From Agrypnia vestita (lineage: Eukaryota > Arthropoda > Insecta > Trichoptera > Phryganeidae), in NCBI GenBank assembly GCA_016648135.1, contig JADDOH010002244.1:1-64000 (forward strand): 64,000 nt of DNA, written 5' to 3'. The number at the start of each line of letters is the position of its first letter. Position 1 is the first letter of the stretch. Of the stretch, positions 36,688 through 46,917 are shown piece by piece. Position numbers and translations under genes: made by a program. A model generated the notes under the pieces. It ran no database searches, was not told the DNA's origin, and saw nothing but the letters and a program-made list of their open reading frames with translations.

Positions 36688-36757
36688 ATCTGGAAGTTAC
36701 CAGAACTTGCGAGTAAACACAAGACTGTCTAAATAACAGCATCAGCCAATATAAATA
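36688..36757 (+). promoter_or_regulatory. TATA box with heat-shock-element-like motif
   Basis: TATAAATA lies at 36750-36757. About 40 bp upstream, 36688-36710 reads ATCTGGAAGTTACCAGAACTTGC. In 5-bp phase this gives ATC, GAA, TAC, GAA, that is two exact and two one-mismatch units of the heat-shock element (alternating GAA/TTC). The sequence downstream of 36775 is GC-richer, free of TA runs, and looks like a 5' leader. No coding start with a long frame follows. It may be a retroelement LTR promoter or that of a non-coding RNA. Confidence 0.4.
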
Positions 36758-36779
36758 CGGCAGACGCGAGTAAGGAGTG

Positions 36780-37000
36780 AGTTGTTTTCCGTGCGCGTTG
36801 ACAACGATAATAGAAGCAAAGGCAGTCGTGAGCTGCGGTGGTAGCGGCGAGTTGCGAGAGGCCAGTGGTGCCAAGCGAGCGGTAATTCGACAGCGTTATT
36901 CTGAAAAGTTCCTACATAGCGACCGAAGCGAAATTAATAGGTGCGGAAATTGGATAGAATATTCTAGTGAATACTGAATAAAGTGTTAAGGCGAATATAA
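36780..37000 (+). other. Leader-like GC-rich sequence downstream of TATA
   Basis: The start lies about 30 bp beyond the TATA box. Purine-rich, with AAGTGTTAAGG and AATAAAGTG motifs late in the stretch (36970-37000). AATAAA at 36976 could act as a poly(A) signal, which would fit an LTR R region. A 66-codon frame (36777-36977) resembles nothing known. Confidence 0.3.
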
Positions 37001-37414
37001 AGTGTCTATTTACGAGTGATAAATTTAAATTTAAGGAATAGCATTACATTTAATAGTGATAATTGACCCTGTACGTTTAGGGAAATAAATTATACAAAAC
37101 TTTTGTTCTTACATAAAAGTAATAAACTGAGCATCATTTACAATAATTAAGAAAATATAAACATTAATCGACAGGCCACGGCCAAAAAAATTGTTTTTTT
37201 GTCTTAGGTGTCGCAAAGTTTTAATAATTATTTCTAATTATTGAAAATAACGTTCAGTTTATTACTTTTATATAAGAACAATCGTTTTATCTAAGTTATT
37301 GCTCTAAAAAATTGCAGTCTAGAATATACATTCTGATATAAACGAATCATAAAAACCCACATTTTCGTAAAAAAAAACGCCGAAATATGCATTTGCAGTG
37401 AGTGTCCAGCTTCC

Positions 37415-39490
37415 CATCAGAATTATTATTTTTAGATTTCTTAATCTACAAAGGGGTAACTACAATATATAACTTCTGAGCTTATCACTACGGAACATTT
37501 ATCACATGATAATTAACCTTATTACATCTAGATCCATACCGTATCAAAATGACTCTTGAAATACACACATTCAGTATATCAGGCAATATGGAATTTATTT
37601 GCCAACTATATAAAAATCATGGACGAATATAATACGGCTAATATATTCGGTAGGAAAATATGAAGTTCAGTGCGACGACAGTAAGAAGCATTGACATAAA
37701 GTTTTATAAAGAAACAGTCGAAAATAAACACAAATTACATCCATAATTTAAATAGTATTTTTCATAAGCTAAGGATTATTCGTAATATTTAATATTTGTT
37801 CCCAAAATCAAAATCCAAAAATGCACTTTTTACTTGTGTGCGCTACACACCACGGCTAGGTAGGTACCTACTTCCCACTTGCTCAATAATATTTTGATTC
37901 AATACCAGAAGGTAATTTTTCGATTCGTTATTAACCTGTGTAAAAACAAATTACCAATCTAAATAATATTCGTATCAGAAATTTGTATAATGTTTTCCAA
38001 TTCCAATTTTCAAAGTAGGTACCAGATGATTATTATTAATTTTAATAATATATACCTATGCCTAATTTATTTCAAATCTGAAATAATTATGAGTACAGAA
38101 ACAAATTTTAAAATTTTAGTTAAAAAAACAAATGGGTATTAAAAATAAAAAATGAATTTGATTAATCCTCACATCAAAATTATTTGCTTTGTTCAACCAA
38201 AATATTTGCAATATGTTTAAAAAAGTTAGCACTCCATTTATTCTGTTGGCAGACAAAAAATATTTTAAATTGAAATTTACCCAACTTGTAGAGTTTAGTG
38301 TTATATTTTATTTTACCCTGATTATATAAAACTGATACACGATGTCATGAAAACATAGCAAAATATATCATTCTACATCATATTCGAAGACGATAATACG
38401 ATAACGATTTCGTAAAAAGTTTCAAGGAATCACAAATCTTTATACGATTTCTAAGGTAAAAATCCGTTGACATCGTTACCGGTCGCAAGAATCTTGTAGA
38501 TTTCATCTGCAAAACTCATTTTTACTTTTTTCTATGGAACAAATATTAATGGAGTTTGATACCCAAACGCACATAAAAAAAATAGCACATAAAAAAAAAG
38601 TAAAGTAAGAGAATTCTTTTCCTGTCATTTTTATAAAGGTATTACTTACTCAAAAAATACATATATCAGTATACGTACGACCTTATCTAATCAATACAGA
38701 TTGATCAGTCTTTTTCTATTATTATTTCCTTTATTATGCCGTTTCTATCATACTGATTCGCTACTAAAATACTCTTCGCACGCGGGTTAAGTACTTTTGT
38801 ACTTTAATCGTCGTCTGGTCACAAAATATTTGCACCGAATGACCCGCTGTCCGTTTCGCTGGTTTCGCCAAACGTCAAAATAGAACTTTTGCGTTGCGAT
38901 GGCGTCACTTGTTTATATAGACAGGTATTGTTAAAATCGTAGTATTTTTGTATAATCTTATGATTACAACAAATTACAAAAATTCAAGATCCTTCCCATT
39001 CTTTTTAATACATTCTGAAACGTCCAGACAGTTTCTAAAATCCTCGATTACGTTTAGTATCTATATATCTTTTTAGAATTTTGTGACAAAATAATCATTG
39101 GAAATACACATAGTTACCTATAAAATATAAATATAAAAATACACTTAAGTATAACTTGGCTTTTATACTCTAATCAATTTTACTAATGTTTCTATATAGC
39201 ATCAAAAATATTGCACTTGAATTTAAGCACTATTTAAACACAATATTCATAAGACTGAAATTGTAACACTGTCTGTGGGGTCTTTTTATTGATGTGAAAT
39301 ACATTTTAAAAAAAAAGAGACACATCAAACGCCTTCATTTAATAGGTACTTTGAGCAGGAATACGACCCGTCGTTTAAAATTTTATATAATAATTTAGTC
39401 AAAGTTCTGCTATATAAATTATAACATTGACAAAATGTTATGTAATAAACTTAGGTATCTATGCAGTTTGTCATATTTACCTCTCTTTAC
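37415..39490. other. AT-rich intergenic, no gene seen
   Basis: No supported feature in about 2 kb. Confidence 0.4.
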
Positions 39491-39494
39491 TCAT

Positions 39495-40190
39495 TCTATC
39501 AAACTGAAAGAATGGTTATTCCAAAACCGCATATGAAGAGCTTTCTTTTTCTGTAGCTTGTTTTTTGCTTCGCAAAACTTCGCAAAAACGTGAAGCTCCT
39601 AAGCGTGCAGTTTTTCTTTTGGAATTCAGTCTCATTCCCGAGATGATTGCGCAGTACTTGACATAGACTAATTAGAGGGGAGCATTTCATTGTGAACAAG
39701 TCCCTTCTGGATGCTGCGTGCCTGCAGATACATCTGTGCGAGTAGCACATAAAAATAAATATAATTTTTCCTTGCACAAATAACTTTGTCTCGATGCCGC
39801 CGGGCACATTGCGGATTTATGTATTCATGTGGAGAGACGTGACCCACTTCGTACTGTCTGAGATGCAATTCTTCGGAGTGTTGTCGTCGCACGAGGATTG
39901 ATATGGAGTGAGGGTATCTTCTCAAATATGGAACGGATGTTGTACGACTCTCTGGAGAAATCTTTTTTATATTTCGCGCTCTTTTGCCTGCCAAATGTTT
40001 ACGGTGGTTGAGTTGCGGACTATGCTGCATTCGGAATCGCTGTTACCATTGCTCCATTTTGACCATGATTCATATTTTTCTTTACGTTACCCAAATATCA
40101 TAATTTCACTCACTATACTTATATATTCACGGAGTCGAGCTAGCAAAGCGCTTTCTCTGTCATACAACTGCGTATAAACGATAAGGATAA
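39495..40190. other. Overlapping frames of unknown nature
   Basis: Two minus-strand frames (102 and 120 codons) and one plus-strand frame (89 codons) overlap. The minus-strand frames share the text NPQCARRH / RNVPGGIETKLF in different registers, which hints at an old frameshifted coding sequence, perhaps of a transposon. I cannot name a family. Confidence 0.25.
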
Positions 40191-40195
40191 TTATA

Positions 40196-41055
40196 GATCC
40201 TCACAAGGTCATGTGGGCGTCACTTACTGGTTTGGAGTACAAGGTGAGTTCACATTACGCTACTTTCTAATTTTCACCACATCCGTGATAACTGTGAGTA
40301 ATAAAATGCAAATTAATTGCAATTATTTTTACGAAAAGAATAAATTAAGATTTAGAAAAAGAAAATCGTACTTAAAATCGTAAAATCATTTATTGTATTA
40401 TTTAAATATGATTAAAAATTCAACTTACAACATACAATTTTTTTTAAATATAAAATAATGATTTATATACCATAAAAAGTATCAATGTCGTCGTTTTCGC
40501 TTCTTACATTTATTATTTAACTTTCCTACATTACTTCTGTGTACGACCTGCATTTCAATCTCAGTGACAGCCACTGAGCACGTCTGAACGGGTTGCGTGA
40601 ACAAACTAAATTTACTCGTAATGTAAACGCTGCTTTAGCGTCTTATTTTCGGCCAATCACGTACTTGCACATTTTCTCAGTACTAGTTCGACTCCGTGAA
40701 CAGAGTATAAGCATGGACATGAGTTATGAGCTTATATGAATGCTGTGAAAATACTAAGAGCTCTTTTGTCACTTGTAAAAGTTGTATTGATCTGATAGAT
40801 CCATAAACTAAGCAACTAAGGTAGAGGCAATGTTGGAAGCTACCCGCTAACCCGCTTTACCCCAACCCGTTTTAGGCCCTGGACTGCTGAGTAAAAATAA
40901 TGGATATTGAACATCCGACAGTTGAGAAACAAAATTTATAAAATTTTGTTTAAAAATGGAAGGGCGTGCATAAATATTTTGGTAAAAACACCTTCTTACT
41001 TTGCCCGCTATACACGCGTTGGGCTTATAAAAGTTATAAGAAATTGGGATTTATA
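40196..41055. other. Intergenic, no supported gene
   Basis: A possible 47-nt exon (40198-40241) is bracketed by ATTATAG and AAGGTGAGTT, but nothing else supports it. ACATTACG at 40253 and CGTAATGT at 40617 are a short inverted pair. Confidence 0.3.
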
Positions 41056-41062
41056 TTTAGAA

Positions 41063-41357
41063 CTAGCTGTACCCGGCCACGCGTTGCTGTGGCTCAGTGT
41101 TGTTAAATGGAAAAGAAAGAAAAGAGAAAGCACACATTCCTAATATGTTTAATTTTACAATGACTGTGAGTATTCAATTTTGCTGCTTTTCAAAAAAAGC
41201 ATATTTTTACCCGTCACAGATGTGAAATCTCTTTAATAGTAGGTATATAAAAACATGCGCATATTCGAACGCAGCATTGTCTCAGAGTCATTCCGTGCGA
41301 GAACTTTCTGAGATTTAAGATTTTGAACAAACGAATATTTACATTTTTATATATTGA
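41063..41357 (-). mobile_element. Short Helitron (minus strand)
   Basis: Read on the minus strand, it starts TCAATATATAAAAATG (41357) and ends with a hairpin GCCAC...GTGGC, then CGGGTACAGCTAG (41063) followed by T. These are complete Helitron ends. At 295 bp it holds no gene. Its 5' end directly abuts the 3' end of the next Helitron. Confidence 0.75.
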
Positions 41358-42827
41358 TAGCTGTTCACACCCGGCGTTGCTCGGGTTAAGGATTTAGTTA
41401 AACATAAGTTTGTGGGGGGACACAAAGATTTCATTGTTTCGCAGTCTCTAACAATAAAAAAAGATCAATTTAATCTAGGCTGGGATGGGATGTCCAGGAA
41501 GAAAGTGTGACCTATGTATTCCGTCGTGACATATGCAAAATCTGGGTCAGAATACTGCATACGGTGCAGATTTGTACAGAAAATATAACATACATATTAT
41601 ATGCATACGGTGTAGATTTGTACAGAAAATATTACTGGGGAAGGAGTGGGGTAAAGGGGCGGGGGAAAAGTCGCCTTCGTTACCTGCCAGGTCCTAAAGA
41701 ATAAGTTTGCAAATTTCCGATCGGTCTAACGGTATAAATTTGCATTGGAAATATATCAGGGAGGGAAGGGGTAAAAGGAGAGGAAGGAAATGCTTGTGTT
41801 ACCCGCCGGGTCCTAAAGAATAAGTTTCCAAATCTTGAGTCAGATCGTTCGAACGGTACAGATTTGCATTGAAAATAGATCAGGGGGAGGGAAATGGGTA
41901 AAAAATGAAGGGGTAAATGTTACCTTTGTTACCCGCTGGGTCCTAAAGCATAAGTACGCAAAATTTGAAACATTTAGTTCAATCGGTCGAACGGTACAGA
42001 TTTGCATTGAAAATATATCAGGGGAAGGAAAGGGGTAAAAAGGTGGGGGGAATATCGACTATGTTACCCGCCGGGTCTTCAAGAATAAGTGTCCAAATTT
42101 TGAGTCCGATCGGTCGAATGGTACAGATTTGCATTGTAAATATATCAAGAGGAGGGGAAGGGGTAAAAATGGAGGGGGAAATGTCTCCTATGTTTCTTGC
42201 CGGCTCCAAAAAAATAAGTTTCCAAATTTTGAGGCCGATCGGTCGAACGGTACAGATCTGCATTGAAAATATATTAGTTGGAAGGGGAAGGGATAGGGAT
42301 AGGGAATGGGAGGGGGTAAATGTACCAAAGCATAAGTATGCAAATTTTGAATCGAATCGGACAAACAGTATACATTTGTATATAGAACAGACAGAAAGAC
42401 AGACATTGAGTTAAGTATAGGTATACATATCGCGATACGACTGGTTGCACTTTCTCATCGATTCAAATGTTTAATTAAAGCAAAGACATCCGAATTTTAT
42501 TAAAAAAATTGTATTTGAAAAATATTATATCTAAATATTTTTTATCAATATTGAAAGTGTAGGTACCTGCGCCTATTTTTCAAATAATTTGTGCGAATTC
42601 GAGTGCAATGTTGTGTCAAAAAGAACTAAGGAGATGTATGATTTTGGACAATCGAAAATTTAAATTTTTATTATCTAAATTAATAGTTGGTATATGAAAA
42701 TAAATTGGGTACACAAAAACATCCTCGTAATCGAATGCAATGTTGTGCCAAAATTTCAAAATGATCGGTGAAGAACTTTCAAAGATTGTCAATTTTGTAT
42801 GAACATCTACATTTTTATTTATACAGA
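41358..42827 (-). mobile_element. Helitron with internal minisatellite (minus strand)
   Basis: The 5' end on the minus strand is TCTGTATAAATAAAAATG at 42827, preceded by A. The 3' end near 41358 reads CCCGAGCAACGCCGGGTGTG then AACAGCTA, a typical 3' hairpin followed by a one-base-short CTAG. The interior (about 41500-42400) is a minisatellite of about 117-136 bp units with GTTACCCGCCGGGTCCTAA palindromes at 41680, 41797, 41927, 42063 and 42190. It is the same unit as in the 22.3 kb Helitron, in opposite orientation. The 149-codon frame at 41965-42414 is a product of the array and not a gene. Confidence 0.85.
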
Positions 42828-42829
42828 TA

Positions 42830-43295
42830 GGCAAAGATTTTAAGAACACAAAAATTCTTGAAATTATATTTTGTTAATTAATCAGAAGTATACTGCAGTT
42901 TGAAACCCACAATATCTAGTACATATAAATAACAAATTTCTTCATAATATATTAAATGATAATATGGATTGTCCTGATTTATTTTATGAATTGATTTTAA
43001 TATACCAACCCGACTTTCACGAAATACAACTTTTTTCCGACCCAAAAAATATAAAACTCAGACCGCAAAAAATTCGGTTATCATTAGAATCATAAACTTA
43101 TTCTTGCAATGCGAGAATTCCCTTGATATAGACTCATTCGCAGTTACAAAGTATATTCTTAAGCAAAAACTTAAAATAATAAATTCATAGGCTTAAAACT
43201 AACGTACAACGCACATATACACTAGAATACTAGAATAGGATATAGTATGCAATACAATAAGTATATTTATCTTTGAGCTTTAGGATACAAGACGC
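42830..43295. other. AT-rich, no gene seen
   Basis: No supported feature. Confidence 0.4.
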
Positions 43296-43297
43296 TA

Positions 43298-44583
43298 TTA
43301 GGTCCTTACATATGAAATTGGCGTTTAGTATGGGAGGAACATAAAGCCGATTTTTTTTTATTATAATATATTTATTTAATCAAAGTATGTACCATTGCTA
43401 TCTATGCACTTTTGCCATCTCATAGGTAGTTCATCGATCCCTTTACTAAAAAAACCATTCGGACGGGAATCAATAAAATCTTTGAAGGCGGTTTGGAATG
43501 CCCCATCGGAGTTGAATTTTTTCCTTTGCAAGAAGTTATCCAAATTTCGAAAAAAATGGTAATCTGTTGGGGCAAGGTCCGGAGAGTACGGTGGATGTCT
43601 TAGACATTCCAATTGAAGCTCCTCTAATTTGGTAGCCGTCTGTTGTGCAGTGTGTGGTCTAGCGTTATCATGAAGCAGCAGTGGCCTAGAGCGATTAACC
43701 AGCCTCGGTTGTTTAGCAGCTAGCTTTTCCATCATGGTTTGCAGTTGCTGACAATAGACATCTGCCGTAATCGTCTGGCCAGATTTAAGAAAGCTGTAGT
43801 GAACGACACCAGCACTAGTCCACCAAACGCTCACAAGTAACTTTTTTGGAGTCAATTTTCGCTTGGGGCATGGTTTGGCTGGGTCGGCAGGGTTCAGCCA
43901 TTGCGATGAGCGCTTCCGATTATCGTACAGGATCCACTTTTCATCACAGGTAATGATTCGATTTAAAATCCCTTCATTATTGTGCCGGTTGAGTAATGCA
44001 ACGCAGCAGTCAACGCGCGTTTGTTGATTTGCTTCACTCGATTCGTGAGGTACCCACCTTTCAAGCTCTTTCACCTTACCAATTTGCTTCAAGTGGATTA
44101 AAACAGTTTTATCACTAACACCGCAGCCTGCAGCTAACTCGGATGTGGTTTGCGATGGATCCGCTTCCACAATAGCCTTCAATTCTTCATTATCAACTTT
44201 GGTATCCGGCCGTCCACGGGGCTTGTTTTGCAGGTCGAAATTTCCAGAACGAAAACGTTGGAACCAAAAACGCACTGTGTTTTCTTTTGCGGCACCGTCG
44301 CCATACATATCATTAAATCCTTCGAGCCGTTTCTGCAGCACTGGTGCCAGGTGGAACTCGTACTCGTAAATAACGCGATATTTTAAGTTTATCATTTTGT
44401 AAACTGAGTGACGCAAAGAAAAAAACCATTGAGGAAAAAACAAATGAATTATAATTTTCAAAACACAAATACATGAGTAATTAGCTGTATAAATTTGGAT
44501 TTGGAATTCCTAACCAAAGAGAAGATATTTGAGATCAAATTTGCCAGTACGGCAAAACGCCAATTTCATATGTAAGGACCTAA
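43298..44583 (-). mobile_element. Mariner element, nearly full length
   Basis: Terminal inverted repeats begin TTAGGTCCTTACATATGAAA at both ends, flanked by TA at 43296-43297 and 44584-44585. The length of 1,286 bp is the usual mariner size. It is the same family as 19462-20580 and about 95% identical where they align. It carries a nearly intact transposase frame. Confidence 0.95.
43376..44395 (-). CDS. Mariner transposase, cecropia subfamily
   Basis: The frame from the Met at 44395 gives 339 residues; mariners usually have about 345. It catalyses cut-and-paste transposition at TA sites. Visible parts are the paired helix-turn-helix (VRFWFQRFRSGNFDL, then WVPHE), catalytic motifs CDEKWILYDN, LLLHDNARPHTA and YSPDLAPTDYHFF, giving D,D34D spacing, and a C-terminus ending WQKCIDSNGTYFD as in SETMAR. 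A 1-bp loss near 44347 and a 1-bp gain near 44316 shift about 12 residues of the first helix region (copy 1 has RGTSAAETARRI there). The frame is restored, but DNA binding is probably impaired. An upstream Met at 44461 is possible but unlike the family. Confidence 0.93.
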   Translation of the reverse strand: MINLKYRVIYEYEFHLAPVLQKRLEGFNDMYGDGAAKENTVRFWFQRFRSGNFDLQNKPRGRPDTKVDNEELKAIVEADPSQTTSELAAGCGVSDKTVLIHLKQIGKVKELERWVPHESSEANQQTRVDCCVALLNRHNNEGILNRIITCDEKWILYDNRKRSSQWLNPADPAKPCPKRKLTPKKLLVSVWWTSAGVVHYSFLKSGQTITADVYCQQLQTMMEKLAAKQPRLVNRSRPLLLHDNARPHTAQQTATKLEELQLECLRHPPYSPDLAPTDYHFFRNLDNFLQRKKFNSDGAFQTAFKDFIDSRPNGFFSKGIDELPMRWQKCIDSNGTYFD

Positions 44584-44589
44584 TATAAT

Positions 44590-45670
44590 ATATTTTTATT
44601 CTTTTTTATTTTTTTTTTATTTATTCACATCATTTTTTTATTGTCTATAATATAGATTAACGCTATTATTAAATTTGTAAATTAATTATTATTATTATTA
44701 CTTATTTTTTATTGGTACTAAGATTTATTCATATAATAATTATAATACTTTATATAAATAATAAATATTTTTGCACATATACCTACTGTACCTACTATAA
44801 TATAGCAAAATACTAGTATAGCAGGCAGGGCGACAAATTAATGTAGTGTTTACTTTGCTGCCAAGACCCTCAGCAACAATGAAACAATAATTTTGTTTAC
44901 ACTATAAAAAGTTGTCACCTATGAATGTGAAATAAATCTATCTATTTATCTATCTTTGAGCAACAGGATAATTCAATAGGATATAAGACGCTTTAATATT
45001 TATCTTTGATACTATAATAGGATGAGATGCTATAATATTTATTTTTGAGCAACACGCATTTTTGGTCAGTACTTAATTTTTTTTTTTTGATTTTAATAAT
45101 AAATTTAAGTTCTTTATAAAACGTATTTTTTTACACATAGTCAGTTCAATAATATTTTAACCTCAATGAATTGAATTTTTGGTCAATACCTACAAATAAT
45201 AGACAACAGTATTTTTTTTTGTACATTTTGTGTTTTAGGACGTGGTGATATTTCTTATAAATACTGATCATCTATTTAAAATAATAATGAAAATATTTAA
45301 TCAAACACTGACCCGATAAATATATTCGAGAGCCTTCGGAAAAGTGTTTTTGATTATGGGATTAAAAGATTTTTCTACCCAAAATAAATTTATCTCAATA
45401 TTATTGGAAATTCCCAATAGAATTTTTACAAAAACTCTTCAAAACTTTACCTTTGTAAAGAAGAGAATTTACTAAACCTCAGCTATTCTGTATTCCACGC
45501 AGCTTGCTTTTAACAAAATAACCAAATTATTGATTTTGTTTCAAAGTTTCCTCGTGATAAAATAAATATATCAATTACTTGAAGGCGCGTTAATTGAAAC
45601 AAAATATTTTCTGAGAGGGAAAAACGCATTTCTTTAAAAATGTTACTTAGTTTTAAAATTTATTCTATTT
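44590..45670. other. AT-rich intergenic, no gene seen
   Basis: A phrase like TAGGATATAAGACGCTTTAATATTTATCTTTGA recurs in part at 43270-43297 (before the mariner), 44975-45010 and 45017-45055, so the mariner landed in a small local repeat. Confidence 0.4.
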
Positions 45671-45679
45671 ATTAATTTA

Positions 45680-45752
45680 TTCGATTTCAAAAAGGTTTTT
45701 GACACAGTTGATGTAGACAACTAAATAGATAAACTCTCAAAAATTGGATTAA
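45680..45752 (+). pseudogene. LINE reverse-transcriptase motif fragment
   Basis: The plus strand reads FDFKKVFDTVD, then a stop two codons later, then IDKLSKIGL. This is the RT motif of insect jockey/CR1-like LINEs (pattern DL-KAFDTVDH--LL-KL---GI). Only about 25 codons are recognisable. Confidence 0.55.
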
Positions 45753-45990
45753 AAAATAATAAATGATAAATCCAAATAACTATCTTTACTCGCATCAGAT
45801 TGCCTTCGCAGTGCATCGATTGTTCGATCAGAATTATTATTGATTATTTTGATAAAAGCCATGATTAATAACAACATGCAAGTTTAGTAAGTTTATAAAA
45901 TAAAATATTTCAATTAAGTATACAAGTATATGTTGATCTTTAAAAAAAAAATCGCCGAGTATACGTTACGTTAATTTTTAAAACTAAGGC

Positions 45991-46129
45991 CCAGTTGTTT
46001 CAAGATGGATTAAAATAAAAGTTCGTTTAAAGCATAGATTTTTACGGAAACTGATCATCTGATTGGTGGAGAACGCAAAAATCTGTGCTTTAAACGAATT
46101 TTTACTTTAATCCGACTTAAAACAACTGG
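45991..46129. mobile_element. 139-bp MITE with long inverted repeats
   Basis: The two halves pair: CCAGTTGTTTCAAG at the left against TTAAAACAACTGG at the right, continuing through GTTCGTTTAAAGCA and TGCTTTAAACGAA. The centre is about 40 bp. No coding capacity. The target duplication is uncertain. Confidence 0.75.
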
Positions 46130-46134
46130 TGCTA

Positions 46135-46485
46135 ATTTGAATGATTTTTCTTTAAATATATGACGAATCTGCCCATGTAAATCGATAATCATTAATCATT
46201 GTAATAAAATATAATACATTTTTTTAATCGAAATTTTATATCAATTTGGAGATAATAATTGTAAAATATCAAATCCTTATTTTTTTCTCAAATCTCATGA
46301 CTGTTCAATTTCACATAGTAAAGTGTTCGGATTGAACAATTATAAATGAATTTCTAGGAAACAGTCAGAAGGTCCGGGTATCCTTCCTTTTCTTCTTTTT
46401 TCTTTATTATTTTAATTATTTCTCTTTTTCCTCCTTTTTCTCATTTTTATATTTTCTCTCCATGTGCCTCAATACAACATATATA
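46135..46485. other. AT-rich, no gene seen
   Basis: A pyrimidine-rich stretch (TTCCTTTTCTTC repeats) lies at 46380-46460. Confidence 0.4.
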
Positions 46486-46489
46486 TAAT

Positions 46490-46566
46490 TTGAATCTTTA
46501 TGGCGGACCAGGTCTGGCACTAACAACCTGGTTACGCTGCAATAAACACGTTATTATTATTATTAG
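46490..46566 (+). repeat. LINE 3' end with TTA-repeat tail
   Basis: The text GGCGGACCAGGTCTGGCACT, then CCTGGTTACGCTGCAATAAA and a (TTA)n run is repeated, inverted and diverged, at 53965-54050 (GCGTAACCAG...GACCTGGTCCGTA). The AATAAA and simple-repeat tail suggest the 3' terminus of a LINE. Confidence 0.5.
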
Positions 46567-46917
46567 TATGTATCTAAAATAACTTTTTTTTTTAATTTCT
46601 TTATTCCTCATCTTATAAATAACTTTTAAATAAAATTACATATATAATAACTAACAGTAAATATCATTCATGTGGGATTCTATTCACGCAGAACATTTCA
46701 GTCCTCAGGTGCAAAAGAGAAAGCAACTTGCGCGCAAATGGCAGTCAGAGTAGGACGTAACACATGTAAATATTATATTACTAAGATCCAACTATTGCCA
46801 GACTTTGCACCTTTTGTGCGGAAATAGAGACCTGAATGAAAAGTTTTACGCTTATTTTTGAACAAAAAATTAACATATACCACTACAATACCAAAACATG
46901 TAATATTTTTACAAATA

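Larger units (their letters stand above)
36502..37410. mobile_element. Inverted-repeat-bounded segment carrying a promoter
   Basis: The left arm 36502-36559 and right arm 37349-37410 are inverted copies. They share GCATATTTCGGCGTTTTTTT, then GAAAATGT and GGTTTTTAT; the right arm has a few extra bases near its outer end. The arms are about 55-60 bp. The segment of about 910 bp encodes no long frame and looks like a non-autonomous DNA element. I could not define a target-site duplication. The interior contains a TATA box with a GC-rich leader (36688-37000), unusual cargo for a MITE. A solo LTR sitting between the arms is an alternative. Confidence 0.55.

Noticed and set aside
40196..40242. 47-nt exon with GTGAGT donor
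   Set aside because: A donor and AG acceptor can be found, but there is no partner exon, homology or compositional support.
41965..42414. 149-codon protein
   Set aside because: It lies wholly inside the Helitron minisatellite and repeats the unit in translation.
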